The translations under genes were made by a program, and so were the position numbers. A DNA stretch of 64,000 nt from Prionace glauca (lineage: Eukaryota > Chordata > Chondrichthyes > Carcharhiniformes > Carcharhinidae), in contig CM075760.1 of NCBI GenBank assembly GCA_037974335.1, forward strand, positions 14,502,059-14,566,058, read 5' to 3'. Shown here piece by piece: positions 37,790 through 47,699 of the stretch (position 1 is its first letter; every line of letters starts with the position of its first letter). The notes beneath the pieces are model-generated. The model saw nothing but the letters and a program-made list of their open reading frames with translations. It was not told the origin of the DNA and did no database searches.

Positions 37790-37925
37790 CTATCCTCGAT
37801 ACTATCGGATAGAGTATTAAATTATAGTGAAGACTGATGCAGAATGCCTGTTGAATTCATCTTCCATCTCCTTACTTTCTGTTATTAATTCCCCAGAATC
37901 ACTTTCTCCTGGACCAACATTTAGC
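37790..37925 (-). mobile_element. CR1 linker fragment, duplicated at 39832-39963
   Basis: TATCCTCGATACTATCGGAT and about 130 following bases are nearly identical to 39832-39963. It belongs to the endonuclease-RT linker of a CR1 on minus. Confidence 0.7.
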
Positions 37926-38509
37926 CTCCCATTCTTCACTCCCCCGAGAATCCAGACAAATATTTTCAAAGTTTAAAATTGGCCTTTATTCAATCTAATA
38001 GCAGGGGAAACCTGTTTCCACACGTGACATACAGGCTCCCAGAGCAAAGTAATACAACAGCAATTATATCTTTAACATCAACTATAAGTCATTGTCACAC
38101 AAATCAAAGTTGTAAACTTATTCAAAGGTACTCAATATCCAATCCCAACTAATAGTTCTGATTACTTCACTTATTTTCCACATTAGTGTTTTTCCAATGA
38201 CAGCAGCCCTACGCTTGCCTAATTACAATATTCCGTCAACAGGGCACATGTACACAGTTACATTATCAATAAACATATGAATGTGATCCTTGACTGTTTG
38301 GCAACCTGAGTGGTGACTTATGATTTCTGTCAAAATACACTGCAGTCTGTTATCTGAAAGCAGTGATGTTGTAGTTACAGCCCTCCTGTGGTCCATCAAA
38401 GGCCCCATGTCGATTGTTTTTGCGGCTGTATCTTGCAGCTCAAGCAGTTTCTCAGGAATTTTGCTGCATTGAATGATTTTTAACCCTTTCGCCATCTATC
38501 CCAGGTATT
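37926..38509. other. Stretch without recognised gene; 90-codon minus frame
   Basis: A minus frame at 38223-38495 (MAKGLKIIQCSKIPEKLLEL to CPVDGIL) has no motif I recognise. Text on minus at about 37985-38000 (GAATAAAGGCCAATTTTAAA) includes AATAAA, so a transcript end is conceivable. I make no functional call. Confidence 0.3.
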
Positions 38510-39535
38510 AGTGCAGTGGACCTTCTCTGAGCTGCTTCTTACATATTTACATCCTTAAGGAGATGAATAATACTTCAACTGTGATCACACCAGTGTTCTG
38601 TATAACTGACGAATAACGTCCCTTCTTTTGTAACTAATTCTTTTCACAATAAACAATAACATTCTATTAATTTTCCTGATTACTTGCTGGACCTGCCTTT
38701 TGTGATTCATACACAAAGACACACAGATCCCTCCGAATCCTTCACTGTTTTGATGATATACTTTGTTTTTATTCTTCCTACCAAAATGGACAATTTCACA
38801 TTTGTCCACATTTATATTATATCTACTGGTTCTTTGCCCACTCGCTTAACCTATGTCCCTTTATAGCCTCCTTACATCCTTTTCATTACTTACTTTTCCA
38901 GCTAGCTTTATATCATCAGCAAATTTAACAACCATATCTTCAATTCCTTTATCGGAGCCATTGAGACAAATGGTAAAAAGGTTGAGGTCCCAGCATTGAT
39001 CCCTCTGGCACACCACTCATCACATTCAGCCAACTAGAAAAAAGACCCATTTATGCCAACCATTTCCTATTAACTAGCCAATCTTCTTTCTGTGTCAATA
39101 TGTTACCATTCCGCCCCCCCCACTCCATGAGGAGTTTTTATTTTCCACAATAACCTTTGATGTGGTAGCTTACAAATGCATTCTGGAAATCTCAGTACAT
39201 TCACCTTTATGCACGTCTGGTTCCCCTTTATCCACAGCAAGTGTGAATCCTTCAAAGAACTGAAAAAATAGAATGAATATGATTTCCCTTTCTCAAAACC
39301 GTGTTGATTCTCCTTCATAGCCTGACTTTTTTCTTACTACCATGCTGTAACATATTTAATAATAACTTCTAACATTTTTCCTATGATATGTTAACTGTTC
39401 TGTAGTTTCCTGCTTTTTGCCTCTCTCTTTTGAATAAAGGAGTTACATTTGCTACTTTCCACCAAAACCAGAGAATTTTGGAAAATTAAAAACATTGCAT
39501 CAGCTATCTCACCAGCCATTTCTACCCATCTTCAG
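38510..39535 (-). mobile_element. CR1 LINE relic
   Basis: Minus-strand RT sequence: CEIVHFGRKNKNKVYHQ, VQQVIRKINRMLLFIVKRIS and RQLYRTLV (about 38590-38800), a QHGFEKGKSY block (about 39280-39318), and the upstream KNFTP-like part to about 39530. Broken in several places and old. A short retroposon lies at 39565-39655. Confidence 0.75.
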
Positions 39536-39831
39536 CTGAAGAACAGCCACATGGCCTCAAAAAGTCAACTCTGTTTCTCCCTCCACTGATGCTGCCAGAC
39601 CTGCTGAGTCTTTCCAGCATTTTCTGTTTTCAATTAAGATTATCAGTATCCACAGTACTTTGCTTCTAGTTTACGAGCTACTTCTTTTAAGAGCCTCTTT
39701 GTTCTTTGTTGTACATCAAGGCCCAGGATTTGTCAGCCCACAGTTCCAACTATTTGCTCTGTACCACTTCATAAGTGACAGCAGTTTTCCTGAGTTTCTC
39801 CCTCCCTTCCACACCCTGATAGGATATAACT

Positions 39832-40335
39832 TCTATCCTCGATACTATCGGATAGAGTATTAAACTACAGTGAAGACTGATGCAGAATGCCTGTTGAATT
39901 CATCTTCCATCTCCTTACTTTCTGTTATTAATTCCCCAGAATCACTTTCTCCTGGATCAACATTCACTTTGTTAACTCTTTTTTATTTAATTATCCAGAG
40001 AAACATTTACTTTCTATCTTTATATTTCTAACTGGCCTTCTCTCGTACTCAAATTCTTCTCTCCTTATTAATCTCTTTATCATTCTTTGCTGTTTATATT
40101 CTGACTAGTTTTCTGACCTGCCACCCGTCTTTGTGCAATTCTTTGCTTGTTTCTTTAAGTTTTATACTATCTTTAACTTTTGTAATGAACCACGATGGTG
40201 GATCCTCCTCTTGGAATTTTTCTTTCTCATTGGAATCTGTATCTGTTCTGGGTTTCCTGAAATATCCCTTTCAATATCTGCCACTGCACCTCTATTGACC
40301 TGTCCCTTAACCTCATTTGCCGGTTCACTTACACT
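39832..40335 (-). mobile_element. CR1 LINE relic, linker region
   Basis: Continues the minus LINE upstream: TTCATCTTCCATCTCCTTAC, then CTCCTTATTAATCTCTTTAT and GTAATGAACCACGATGGTGG are its endonuclease-RT linker. The first 130 bases are duplicated at 37790. Confidence 0.65.
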
Positions 40336-40339
40336 GAAC

Positions 40340-40690
40340 ACAGTTCAGTCCTTGATGTGATTAACAGATAAATCAAATCACTGTGGTTAGTTGTAAACTC
40401 ACTGGTGACTCAGCAGTGTGGATGGCCGACTGAATCTCTTCTGACTCAGGGCAGTTGAATGGTTTCTCCCCAGTCTGAACTCACTGGTGTGTAGTCAGAA
40501 GACTGAGTGAATCCATTCCCACACTCAGAGCGGATGAATGGCCTCCCCCCAGTGTGAGTGCACTGCTGAGTTTCTAGCTCTGACAAGTAACTGAGTCCTC
40601 TGAGTCTCCACATTTCCACGGTTTCTCCCTATTGTGACTGTGGTTGTGAATGGTGTTGTTTCCTTCCAGGTTCAGAATTCTCCACTGTTT
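40340..40690 (-). pseudogene. ZNF relic downstream of ZNF-6
   Basis: About three fingers plus the exon start in broken frames on minus (plus-strand text GGGCAGTTGAATGGTTTCTC, GCGGATGAATGGCCTCCCCC, TCTCCACATTTCCACGGTTT). It ends near a CCTTCCAGGTTCAGAATTCT stretch that corresponds to the start of ZNF-4 and ZNF-6. Confidence 0.75.
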
Positions 40691-40883
40691 AGCTTACGAT
40701 AAATTGTGTGGCTCCATCCAATCCTGATCTGAGGTTTTGTTTGAGTTTCCTGATCCCAAATTCTCCCATTCTCAGACGAACTATATTAACACCGATAGCA
40801 GGGCTGGAGTCGCTGTTCAATTCAGCAGAACCAGACCCAAATGGCCATGGTTCAGTCTGAATATGATTCACAGCAAAATTCAA

Positions 40884-42233
40884 TCACAATAGTTCCTTGT
40901 GAATTCGCTGGTGTTTCAATAGATTTGATGATTGACTGAATTCCTTCCCACACACAGAGCAAGTGAATGGCTTCTCTCCACTGTGAACTCGTTGGTGAGC
41001 CTGCAGTGTGTGTGAGTGAGCAAAGCCCTTCCCACATTGGGAACAAGTGAACATCCTCTCCCCAGTGTGAATCCGTTGGTGTATTGCTAGGTTGGATGAT
41101 TGACTGAATCCCTTCCCACACTGGGAACAGATGAACGGTTTCTCCCCAGTGTGAACTCGCTGGTGTGTCCACAGATTGCCTGAGTGTGCAAATCCCTTCC
41201 CACACTGGGAGCAGATGAAAGGCCTCTCCCCAGTGTGAGTTCGCTGGTGTGCCAGCAGGTGAGATGAGTCAGTGAATCGCTTCCGACACTGGGAGCAAGT
41301 TAACGGCCTCTCCCCAGTGTGAACTTGCAGGTGTATCAGGAGGTTGGATGAGCGAGCAAATCCCTTCCCACACTGGGAGCAAGTGAATGGCTTTTCCCCA
41401 GTGTGAACTTGCTGGTGTAATGTTAGGTTAGATGACTGACTGAATGCCTTCCCACACATAGAACAGGTGAATGGTCTCTCCCCAGTGTGGGTCCTCTGGT
41501 GTATATGTAAACTGGATGACTGAGTGAATCCTTTCCCACACTGGGAGCAGATGAATGGCCTCTCCCCAGTGTGAATTCGCTGGTGTGTCAGCAGGTTGGC
41601 TGAGAGCGCGAATCTCCTCCCACATTGAGAACAGCTGAATGGCCTCTCCCCATTGTGAATGCGGTGGTGTTTTGTTAGCATGGATGATGCTTTGAAGCCC
41701 TTCCCACACACAGAGCAGGTGAATGGTCTCTCTTCACTGTGAATTCGCTGGTGCTTTGCTAGGTTTGATGACTGATTGAATCCCTTCCCACACACAGAGC
41801 AGGTGAACGGTTTCTCCCCTGTGTGAGTTCGCTTGTGCAAGGCTAGGCTGAATGACCGATTGAATGCCTTCCCACACACAGAGCAGGTGAATGGCCTCTC
41901 CTCAGTGTGAGTCCTCTGGTGAATATGTAAGCTGGATGACTGAGTGAATCCTTTCCCACACTGGGAGCAGGTGAATGGCCTCTCCCCAGTGTGACTACGT
42001 AGATGAATTTCCAGCAAGGATGGGGATTTGAATCCCTTCTCACAGTCCCCACATTTCCACAACAGTTTCTCTCTGTTGTGACTGCAATTGTGTTCCAAAA
42101 GGTCAGATGATTGGCTGAAGTCTTGTCCACACACAGAACACGTGTATAGTTTCTCTCCACTGTGAATGGTGCTATTTTCTTCCATGTTCAAAACACATTG
42201 ATATTCAGATTGCAATAAATTGGCTGGCTCCAT
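40884..42233 (-). CDS. ZNF-6: C2H2 zinc-finger protein, 15 fingers
   Basis: 449 residues from ATG at 42233 (MEPANLLQSEYQCVLNMEEN), the first ATG after the acceptor at 42294/42295. The ATG at 42185 (MEENSTIHSGEKLYTC) is an alternative that matches the ZNF-4 start. Fifteen fingers follow. Finger 1 (YTCSVCGQDFSQSSDLLEHN) keeps all zinc ligands and is joined to finger 2 by an irregular NREKLLWKC linker. This is the only gene here in which the upstream finger, dead in five others, is still in frame. Fingers 3-4 and 8-9 share the rare HIHQRTH and CGKAF text, which points to an internal block duplication. It ends HQRIHKELL. No effector domain is present. It is expected to be a nuclear DNA binder with an unknown target. 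Confidence 0.9.
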   Translation of the reverse strand: MEPANLLQSEYQCVLNMEENSTIHSGEKLYTCSVCGQDFSQSSDLLEHNCSHNREKLLWKCGDCEKGFKSPSLLEIHLRSHTGERPFTCSQCGKGFTQSSSLHIHQRTHTEERPFTCSVCGKAFNRSFSLALHKRTHTGEKPFTCSVCGKGFNQSSNLAKHQRIHSEERPFTCSVCGKGFKASSMLTKHHRIHNGERPFSCSQCGRRFALSANLLTHQRIHTGERPFICSQCGKGFTQSSSLHIHQRTHTGERPFTCSMCGKAFSQSSNLTLHQQVHTGEKPFTCSQCGKGFARSSNLLIHLQVHTGERPLTCSQCRKRFTDSSHLLAHQRTHTGERPFICSQCGKGFAHSGNLWTHQRVHTGEKPFICSQCGKGFSQSSNLAIHQRIHTGERMFTCSQCGKGFAHSHTLQAHQRVHSGEKPFTCSVCGKEFSQSSNLLKHQRIHKELL

Positions 42234-42294
42234 AAGGTGCTGATACCAAGCTTGGTTTCAGTTTCCAAACTGCAAAACCTCCTCTTCTAATACC

Positions 42295-42570
42295 CTGTGA
42301 AATTGATTTAAAATAGAAAAAGGAAGTGAGAGTGAACCCACAAAAACACAATGGCAAGTTGTGAAATTGAGCTGAAAGAATCTGGTAATTTGTGGGAACG
42401 GCACTGGGAAAAGGTGACTATGAAAACTGTTGGATTGTCAAAAAACCCAATTGATTTCCTTATGTCCTTCAGGGAAGGGAACCTGCCATCCAGTCTGGGC
42501 ACTAGAGAAAAAAACAGAGAAATAGGAGAGATCGGGGATGAAGGAGAGGGATTTTATACATCTGCAACTC
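42295..42570 (-). other. ZNF-6 intron end with SINE relic
   Basis: Intron end ATCAATTTCACAG on minus, matching ZNF-4. About 42400-42500 is a relic of the second SINE family on plus (TGACTATGAAAACTGTTGGA, then CTTCAGGGAAGGGAACCTGC, compare 52765-52845). Confidence 0.75.
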
Positions 42571-42939
42571 AATGAGAACACTGACAGAATCTCCCAAACC
42601 CTCAACCTCCACCATCTCAAAGGATGAAGATAGCAGGTAGATGTGAACATCATCAACTCCAAGTTCCCCTCCAACTCATGTCTTGACTTGTCTGATAGCC
42701 AGTATTAACGAACAGAAATTTCTTTCAATACTGGGAAGACTGAACCCATTGTGTTCAGTCCCCATCACAAACTCCACTTCATCACCAGCAACTCTATCCT
42801 GCTTCCTGGCAACTGTCTGAGGCTGAACTAGGCTGTTCACAATCCTGGTGAAATATTTCACTCTAGGAGGAGCTCCCAGCCACATATCCACATATCATAA
42901 AGACTGCCTATTTCTGTCTTCATTCATTGAAAACCTAGT
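42571..42939. other. Stretch without recognised gene
   Basis: The minus frame at 42676-42891 reads VKYFTRIVNSLVQPQTVARK and VMGTEHNGFSLPSIERNF. It resembles decayed LINE-type text but is not assignable. Confidence 0.35.
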
Positions 42940-43207
42940 GTGAGGAGGCCATTTGGCCCATCGAGCCTGCACTGACAACAATCCCATCCAAGCCCTATCA
43001 TCCCCATTTATCCTATGTATTTACCTTGTTAATCCTGTTGATGCCAAGGGTTAATTTAGCCTGCACATCTTTGGACTATGGGAGGAAACTGGAGCACCTG
43101 GAGAAAACCCACACAGCCACAAGGAGAATGTGCAAACTCCTCATAGTGCCCCGAGGCCAGAATTCCACCTGGCACTGTTAGGCAGCTGTGGTAACCACTG
43201 TGCCACC
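42940..43207 (-). mobile_element. tRNA-headed SINE
   Basis: Tail side at the left (GAGGAGGCCATTTGGCCCAT), core at about 43060-43140 and head at the right (GGTAACCACTGTGCCACC). Confidence 0.88.
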
Positions 43208-44010
43208 GGGCCTTGAGAGACGTCGGCTGAGGGGGGATCTAATAGAGGTTTATAAGATTATGAAGGGGATAGATAGAGTAAATGGTGGTAAGCTTTTTCC
43301 GCTATTAGAAATGGATAGAACGAGGGTGAGAGGGGCTAGGTATAAGACTAATATTAGAGGGCAGTTTTTCACGCAAAGGGTAGTGGGGATGTGGAATGCA
43401 CTGCCGAGTAAGGTGGTGGAAGCAGGCACGCTCGGGTTGTTTAAGAGTCACTTGGACAGCCACATGAGCAGTCTACATATAGGGGGATATAGCAGGCCTT
43501 ACTAAACATTGTAGGCTTGGGATTCAGTTTTAGCCTCAGGGATGTAGAGTCTTTTTAATAATGAATCTTTGTCTCCACAGGCATTTAAGTCCAGCAAGGG
43601 ACGTGCATGTGGCAGGTTGTGGTGGGCTGCTCTTGGATGTTGCTTCGGGAGTTGCCTACTGCTTCATGTCGTTGGTGTGCTTAAACTGGACCATCTCAAG
43701 GGCAACATGACAGCTAAGAGACTATCTCTGTTGCTATGCGGACACATGGATTTGGGCCTGTGTCTGTGGGAGTTTGTGCGTTCTCCCCATGGTTGCGTGG
43801 GTTTCCTCCGGGTGCTCCGGTTTCCTCCCACATCCCAAAAATGTGCTTTTAGGCTGATTGATTGGGTAACAAATTGTCCCTATATTGGACCTCCCTGATC
43901 CTCACACATTAGGCATAGACTAAAATCATGAATAGGTCACTGACAATGGGAGGCGGCGCGGGCTCGTTGGGCCAAAGGGCCTGTTTCCCGTGCTGTGTTG
44001 TTCTTTGTTA
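43208..44010 (+). mobile_element. CR1-B LINE 3' end
   Basis: Last RT codons (RRRLRGDLIEVYKIMKGIDR to HIGGYSRPY, stop at 43505) and the whole CR1-B 3' UTR with its GTTGTTCTTTGTT tail. It is nearly identical to 1490-2200 inverted, with a deletion near RTRVRGARY. Confidence 0.9.
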
Positions 44011-44011
44011 T

Positions 44012-45118
44012 GATGTGGGTATGCCGGCGTTGGACTGGCGTAAACACAGTAAAAAGTCTGACAACACCAGGTTTTAGTCCAACCGATTTATTTGATAATA
44101 TTCTCACAAGCTTTCAAGGGGGCTGCCTCTTCGTCAGGTACTCTGTCCATTGTGTCCCGTGTTTGCCTACTGGACAGAGTACCCTTCGTCGTCCAGTACT
44201 TCCCCGGAGCGGAGAAGCTACGACATCTTCTCCGGAGTCTTCAACATATCATTGATGAAGACAAACATCTTGCCAGGGCTATCCCCACACCCCCACTTCT
44301 TGCTTTCAGACAACCACACAACCTCAAACAGACCATTGTTCGCAGCAAACTACCCAGCCTTCAGGAGAACAGTGACCACAATACCACACAACCCTGCCAC
44401 AGCAACCTCTGCAAGACATGCCGGATCATCGACATGGATACCATCATCACACGTGAGAATATCATCCACCAGGTACATGGTAAATACTCTTGCAACTCGG
44501 CCAACATTGTCTACCTGATACGTTGCAAGAAAGGATGTCCCGAAGCATGGTACGTTGGGGAGACCATGCAGACGCTACGACAACGGATGAATGAACATCG
44601 CTCGACAGTCACCAGGCAAGACTGTTCCCTTCCTGTTGGCGAACACTTCAGGGGTCACGGGCATTCAGCCTCTGACCTTCGGGTAAGCATTCTCCAAGGC
44701 GGCCTTCATGACACACGACAGCGCAGAGTCGCTGAACAGAGACTGATAGCCAAGTTCCGCACACATGAGGACAGTCTCAACAGGGATCTTGGGTTCATGT
44801 CGCATTATCTGTAACCCCCGTGACTTGCCTGGGTTTGCAAAACCTCACTTACTGTACTGTCTGGAGACAATACACATCTCTTTAAACTGTGATCAGTGCT
44901 CCTTCCACTCACATTATCAGCCACTTTGGGAATTGAACAGCAGGTTAGGTGTCGGGATTCGCATTCTAATCAGCAACTGTCTGTGCTTTGTATGCTCTGT
45001 CTGTCTGAGGCCAGAACTCTCCATTCACTTGACAAAGAGGGTAACCTCGAAAGCTTGTGAGAATATTATCAAATAAATCGGTTGGACTAAAACCTGGTGT
45101 TGTCAGACTTTTTACTAC
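44012..45118 (+). mobile_element. Penelope-like element with inverted termini
   Basis: The left end (about 44012-44117) and right end (about 45049-45117) are inverted copies of the same PLE terminus. Compare ACAACACCAGGTTTTAGTCC on the left with GGACTAAAACCTGGTGTTGT on the right. Between them is the C-terminal part of the PLE protein with a GIY-YIG domain, then its 3' UTR. It sits directly behind the CR1-B tail. Confidence 0.8.
44157..44814 (+). CDS. Penelope-like ORF C-terminus: GIY-YIG endonuclease
   Basis: Open frame of about 218 codons after the inverted end. The N-terminal part (VPFVVQYFPGAEKLRHLLRS, then PPLLAFRQPHNLKQTIVRSK) is the region between reverse transcriptase and endonuclease in Penelope-like proteins. 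A cysteine cluster (CHSNLCKTC) follows. The endonuclease core reads NIVYLIRCKKGCPEAWYVGE, with YL and YVG marking the GIY-YIG pair, then TMQTLRQRMNEHR with the catalytic Arg, and a GEHFRGHGHSASDL stretch. The RT domain itself is not present, so this is a 5'-truncated element. The enzyme would nick target DNA. Host-gene origin is unlikely given the PLE ends on both sides. Confidence 0.8.
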
Positions 45119-45790
45119 TTTTATCATCAAGCCAGTTTTGAATCCAATTAGCTACTTCATCGTGAATCCCGTGAGATTTAACCTTGTGCAACAGCCTCCC
45201 ATGCAGTACCATGTCGAAGGCCTTGCTAAAGTCCTTTCGATCCGTACAGATGCTGCCAGATCTGCTGAGATTTTCCAGCATTTTCTCTTTTGGCTTGCTA
45301 AAGTCCAGGTTGACAATATCAACTGCATTGCCTTCATCAACCTTCTTGTTTACCCCTTCAAAAAACTCAATCAAATCTGTGAGACGCTCACAAAGCCATG
45401 CTGACTGTCCCTAATCAGTCCCTGCATTTTTAAATGCCTATGGATCCTGTCTCAAAATATCTTCTAATAGCTTACCCACTACAGATGAAAGGCTCACTGG
45501 CTGTAGTTCCCAGGCTTTTCCCTGCAGCCCTTTTTAAACAAAGGCACAACATTTGCTACCCTCGAAACTTCAGGCACCTCGCCTGTGATTATTGATGATC
45601 CAAATATCATTGCTAGGGGACCCACAATTTCCTGCCTAGCCTCCCATAATGTCCTGGGATACTCTTCATCACGTCCAGGGGATTTATCTACCTTGATGCG
45701 CTCTAAGCCATCCAGCACCACCTCCTTTGTTATATGTACACTCCTCAAGATATCACTATTTATTTCCTCAAGTTCCCTAACATCCATGCA
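45119..45790 (-). mobile_element. CR1-D LINE relic
   Basis: Minus-strand RT text: KVDKSPGRDEEYPRTLWEAR, VPLFKKGCREKPGNYS (45494-45700), then IEFFEGVNKKVDEGNAVDIV and KAFDMVLHGRLLHKVKSHGI (about 45130-45370). A short retroposon (about 45240-45296, CAGATGCTGCCAGATCTGCT) interrupts it. It abuts a tRNA-Val-like sequence. Confidence 0.78.
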
Positions 45791-45801
45791 CACTGACAGC
45801 T

Positions 45802-45873
45802 ATTTCTGTAGTGTAGTGGTTATCATGTTCGCTTCCCACACAGTAAGTCCTCGGTTCAAAACCGAGTAAAAAA
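45802..45873 (+). tRNA. tRNA-Val-like pseudogene with A-rich tail
   Basis: TCTGTAGTGTAGTGGTTATC is the D-arm and box A text of tRNA-Val, and TCGGTTCAAAACCGA is a paired T arm. The anticodon stem does not pair (TTCGC against ACAGT) and the loop is altered, so it is not a working gene. Nine A residues follow, as in a retroposed tRNA. Confidence 0.6.
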
Positions 45874-45889
45874 AAACTTTCATCTCGTA

Positions 45890-46915
45890 ATTTTAGGCCA
45901 GTGAGTCTTACTTCGGTGGTCAGTAAGTTAATGGAAAAGGTCCTGAGGGATAGCATTCATGACCATTTGGAAAGATGCAGCTTAATCTGGGATGGTCAGC
46001 ACGGATTTGTGAGGAGTAAGTCTTGCCTCACAAATTTGATTGAATTCTTTGAATAGGTAACTAAGTGTGTGGACGAAGGTAGAGCATTTGGTGTTGTGTA
46101 CACGTATTTTAGTACAGCATTTGATAAGGTTCCCCATGGTAGGCTCATGAAGAAAATAGGGAGGTGTGGGATAGAAGAAAATTTGCCAGTTGGATAAGTA
46201 ACTGGCTATCTCATAGAAGACAGAGGGTGGTGGAGGGAAAATATTCAGACTGGAGGCCAGTTACCAGCTGTGTACCACAGGGATCAGTGCTGGGTCCTCT
46301 GCTATTTGTGATTTTTATCAATGACTTGGAAGAGGGAGCTGAAGGGTGGGTTAGTAAATTTGCTGATGACACCAAGATTGGTGGAGTAGTGGATGAGGTG
46401 GAGGGCTCTTGCAGGCTGCAAAGAGACGTTGATAGGATGCAGAGCTGGGTTGAGGTGCAAGGTGATTCATTTTGTTAGGACAAATTTGAATTTGGATTAC
46501 GGAGTCAACAGCAGGGTTCTGAGGAATATGGAGGAACAAAGATACCTTGGGGGTCATATCCACAGATCTTGGTGTTCATATCCACTCAAGTGGATAGAGC
46601 TGTGAAGAAGGCTAATAGTGTGTCAGTGTTTATTAACAGGGGGTTTGAGTTTAAGAGCAGTGGGGTTATGCTGTAACTATACAGGATCTTGGTAAGACCA
46701 CATTTGGAATATTATATTCAATTCTGGTCACCTCACTATAAGAAGGATGTGGAAGCATTGGAGAGAGTGCAGAGGAGATTTACCAAGAAGCTGCCTGCTT
46801 TGGAGGATAGGTCTTATGAGGAAAGGTTGAGGGAGCTGGTACTTTTCTCTTTAGAGCGGAAGAGGATGAGAGGCAACTTAAAGAAATTTATAAGATCCTG
46901 TAAGAGAGTTTTACA
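45890..46915 (+). mobile_element. CR1-D LINE relic
   Basis: Plus-strand pieces of RT: KLMEKVLRDSIHDHLERC-like text (about 45920-45980), [40 protein letters not shown] and [11 protein letters not shown] (46164-46390), and [20 protein letters not shown] (about 46770-46840). Broken by several stops and shifts. Confidence 0.78.
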
Positions 46916-46919
46916 AAAA

Positions 46920-47317
46920 TAATCAGTGTCAGTACAGGATAGAAATTCAGAACAGGTAATTGTAATTTCTATGGAACATTCTTTCCTCTCTCATTCCCCA
47001 AAAATTGTAAGTCTCCACCCCACACACCCTCCCTCCATTCTCATTCTGCTGTATCTAATATTCACCCTCCTGAAGGTGATGATTGAGGCTGATTGACAGA
47101 TCCATGCTTCCTGTCCTGGAGGCACATAGCTGAAAATCTCAATACAGGCTGTCATACAGATATACATCTATATGACTCGACTAAAAATGTGTGGAATATA
47201 CAGACTGGATCCAGTTCCTTTCCCTTCAGTTGCTGCAAGTCCCCAATTTCCCCCAGAATGAGAAAAGAAATGAAAAGTGGAAAACATTGATTTCCTCCCA
47301 AATGTTCCCCCTCAGAT
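46920..47317 (-). pseudogene. Dead ZNF arm opposite ZNF-7
   Basis: On minus this is the ZNF first exon and intron 1 (plus-strand text GGAACATTCTTTCCTCTCTC, TAATATTCACCCTCCTGAAG, CCCAATTTCCCCCAGAATGA), as at 10200-10840 and 60000-60440. A SINE (47318-47660) and CR1-C (47700-49060) now separate it from the promoter. A remnant of the first exon survives between them (47661-47699, GAGAGGAAGCTTTACTCTGA). No finger exon follows on the left. Confidence 0.68.
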
Positions 47318-47660
47318 GGGTTGCATGGTAGCACAGGGGTTAGCATTGCTGCTTCATAGCTCCAGGGATATGGGTTTGATTCCCGGCTTGGGTCACTGTC
47401 CGTGTGGAGTTTGCACATTCTCCTTGTCTCTGCGTGGGTTTCCTTCGGGTGCTCCTGTTTCCTCCAACAGTCCAAAGATGTGCAGGTTAGGTTGATTGGC
47501 CATGCTAACGATTGCCCCTTAGAGTCCTGAGATGCATAGGTTAGAGGGATTAGCGGGTAAATATGCAGGGATAAAGGGGTAGGGCCTGGGTGGGATTGTG
47601 GTCAGTGCAGACTCGATGGGCCGAAGGGCCTCTTTCTGCACTGAAGGGAGTCTATGATTC
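47318..47660 (+). mobile_element. tRNA-headed SINE
   Basis: Head GATGGGTTGCATGGTAGCAC, core CAGTCCAAAGATGTGCAGGT, tail CTCGATGGGCCGAAGGGCCT and GAAGGGAGTCTATGATTCTT. Inserted in the first-exon relic of the dead ZNF arm. Confidence 0.92.
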
Positions 47661-47699
47661 TTTGTTGTAGAGAGGAAGCTTTACTCTGAAGCTCATTGG

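Noticed and set aside
44157-44814. GIY-YIG frame as a host nuclease or group I intron homing endonuclease
   Set aside because: It is bounded by PLE termini and shares flanks with four other PLE pieces in the window.
45802-45873. Functional tRNA-Val gene
   Set aside because: The anticodon stem does not pair and the loop is altered, while an A-rich tail suggests retroposition.
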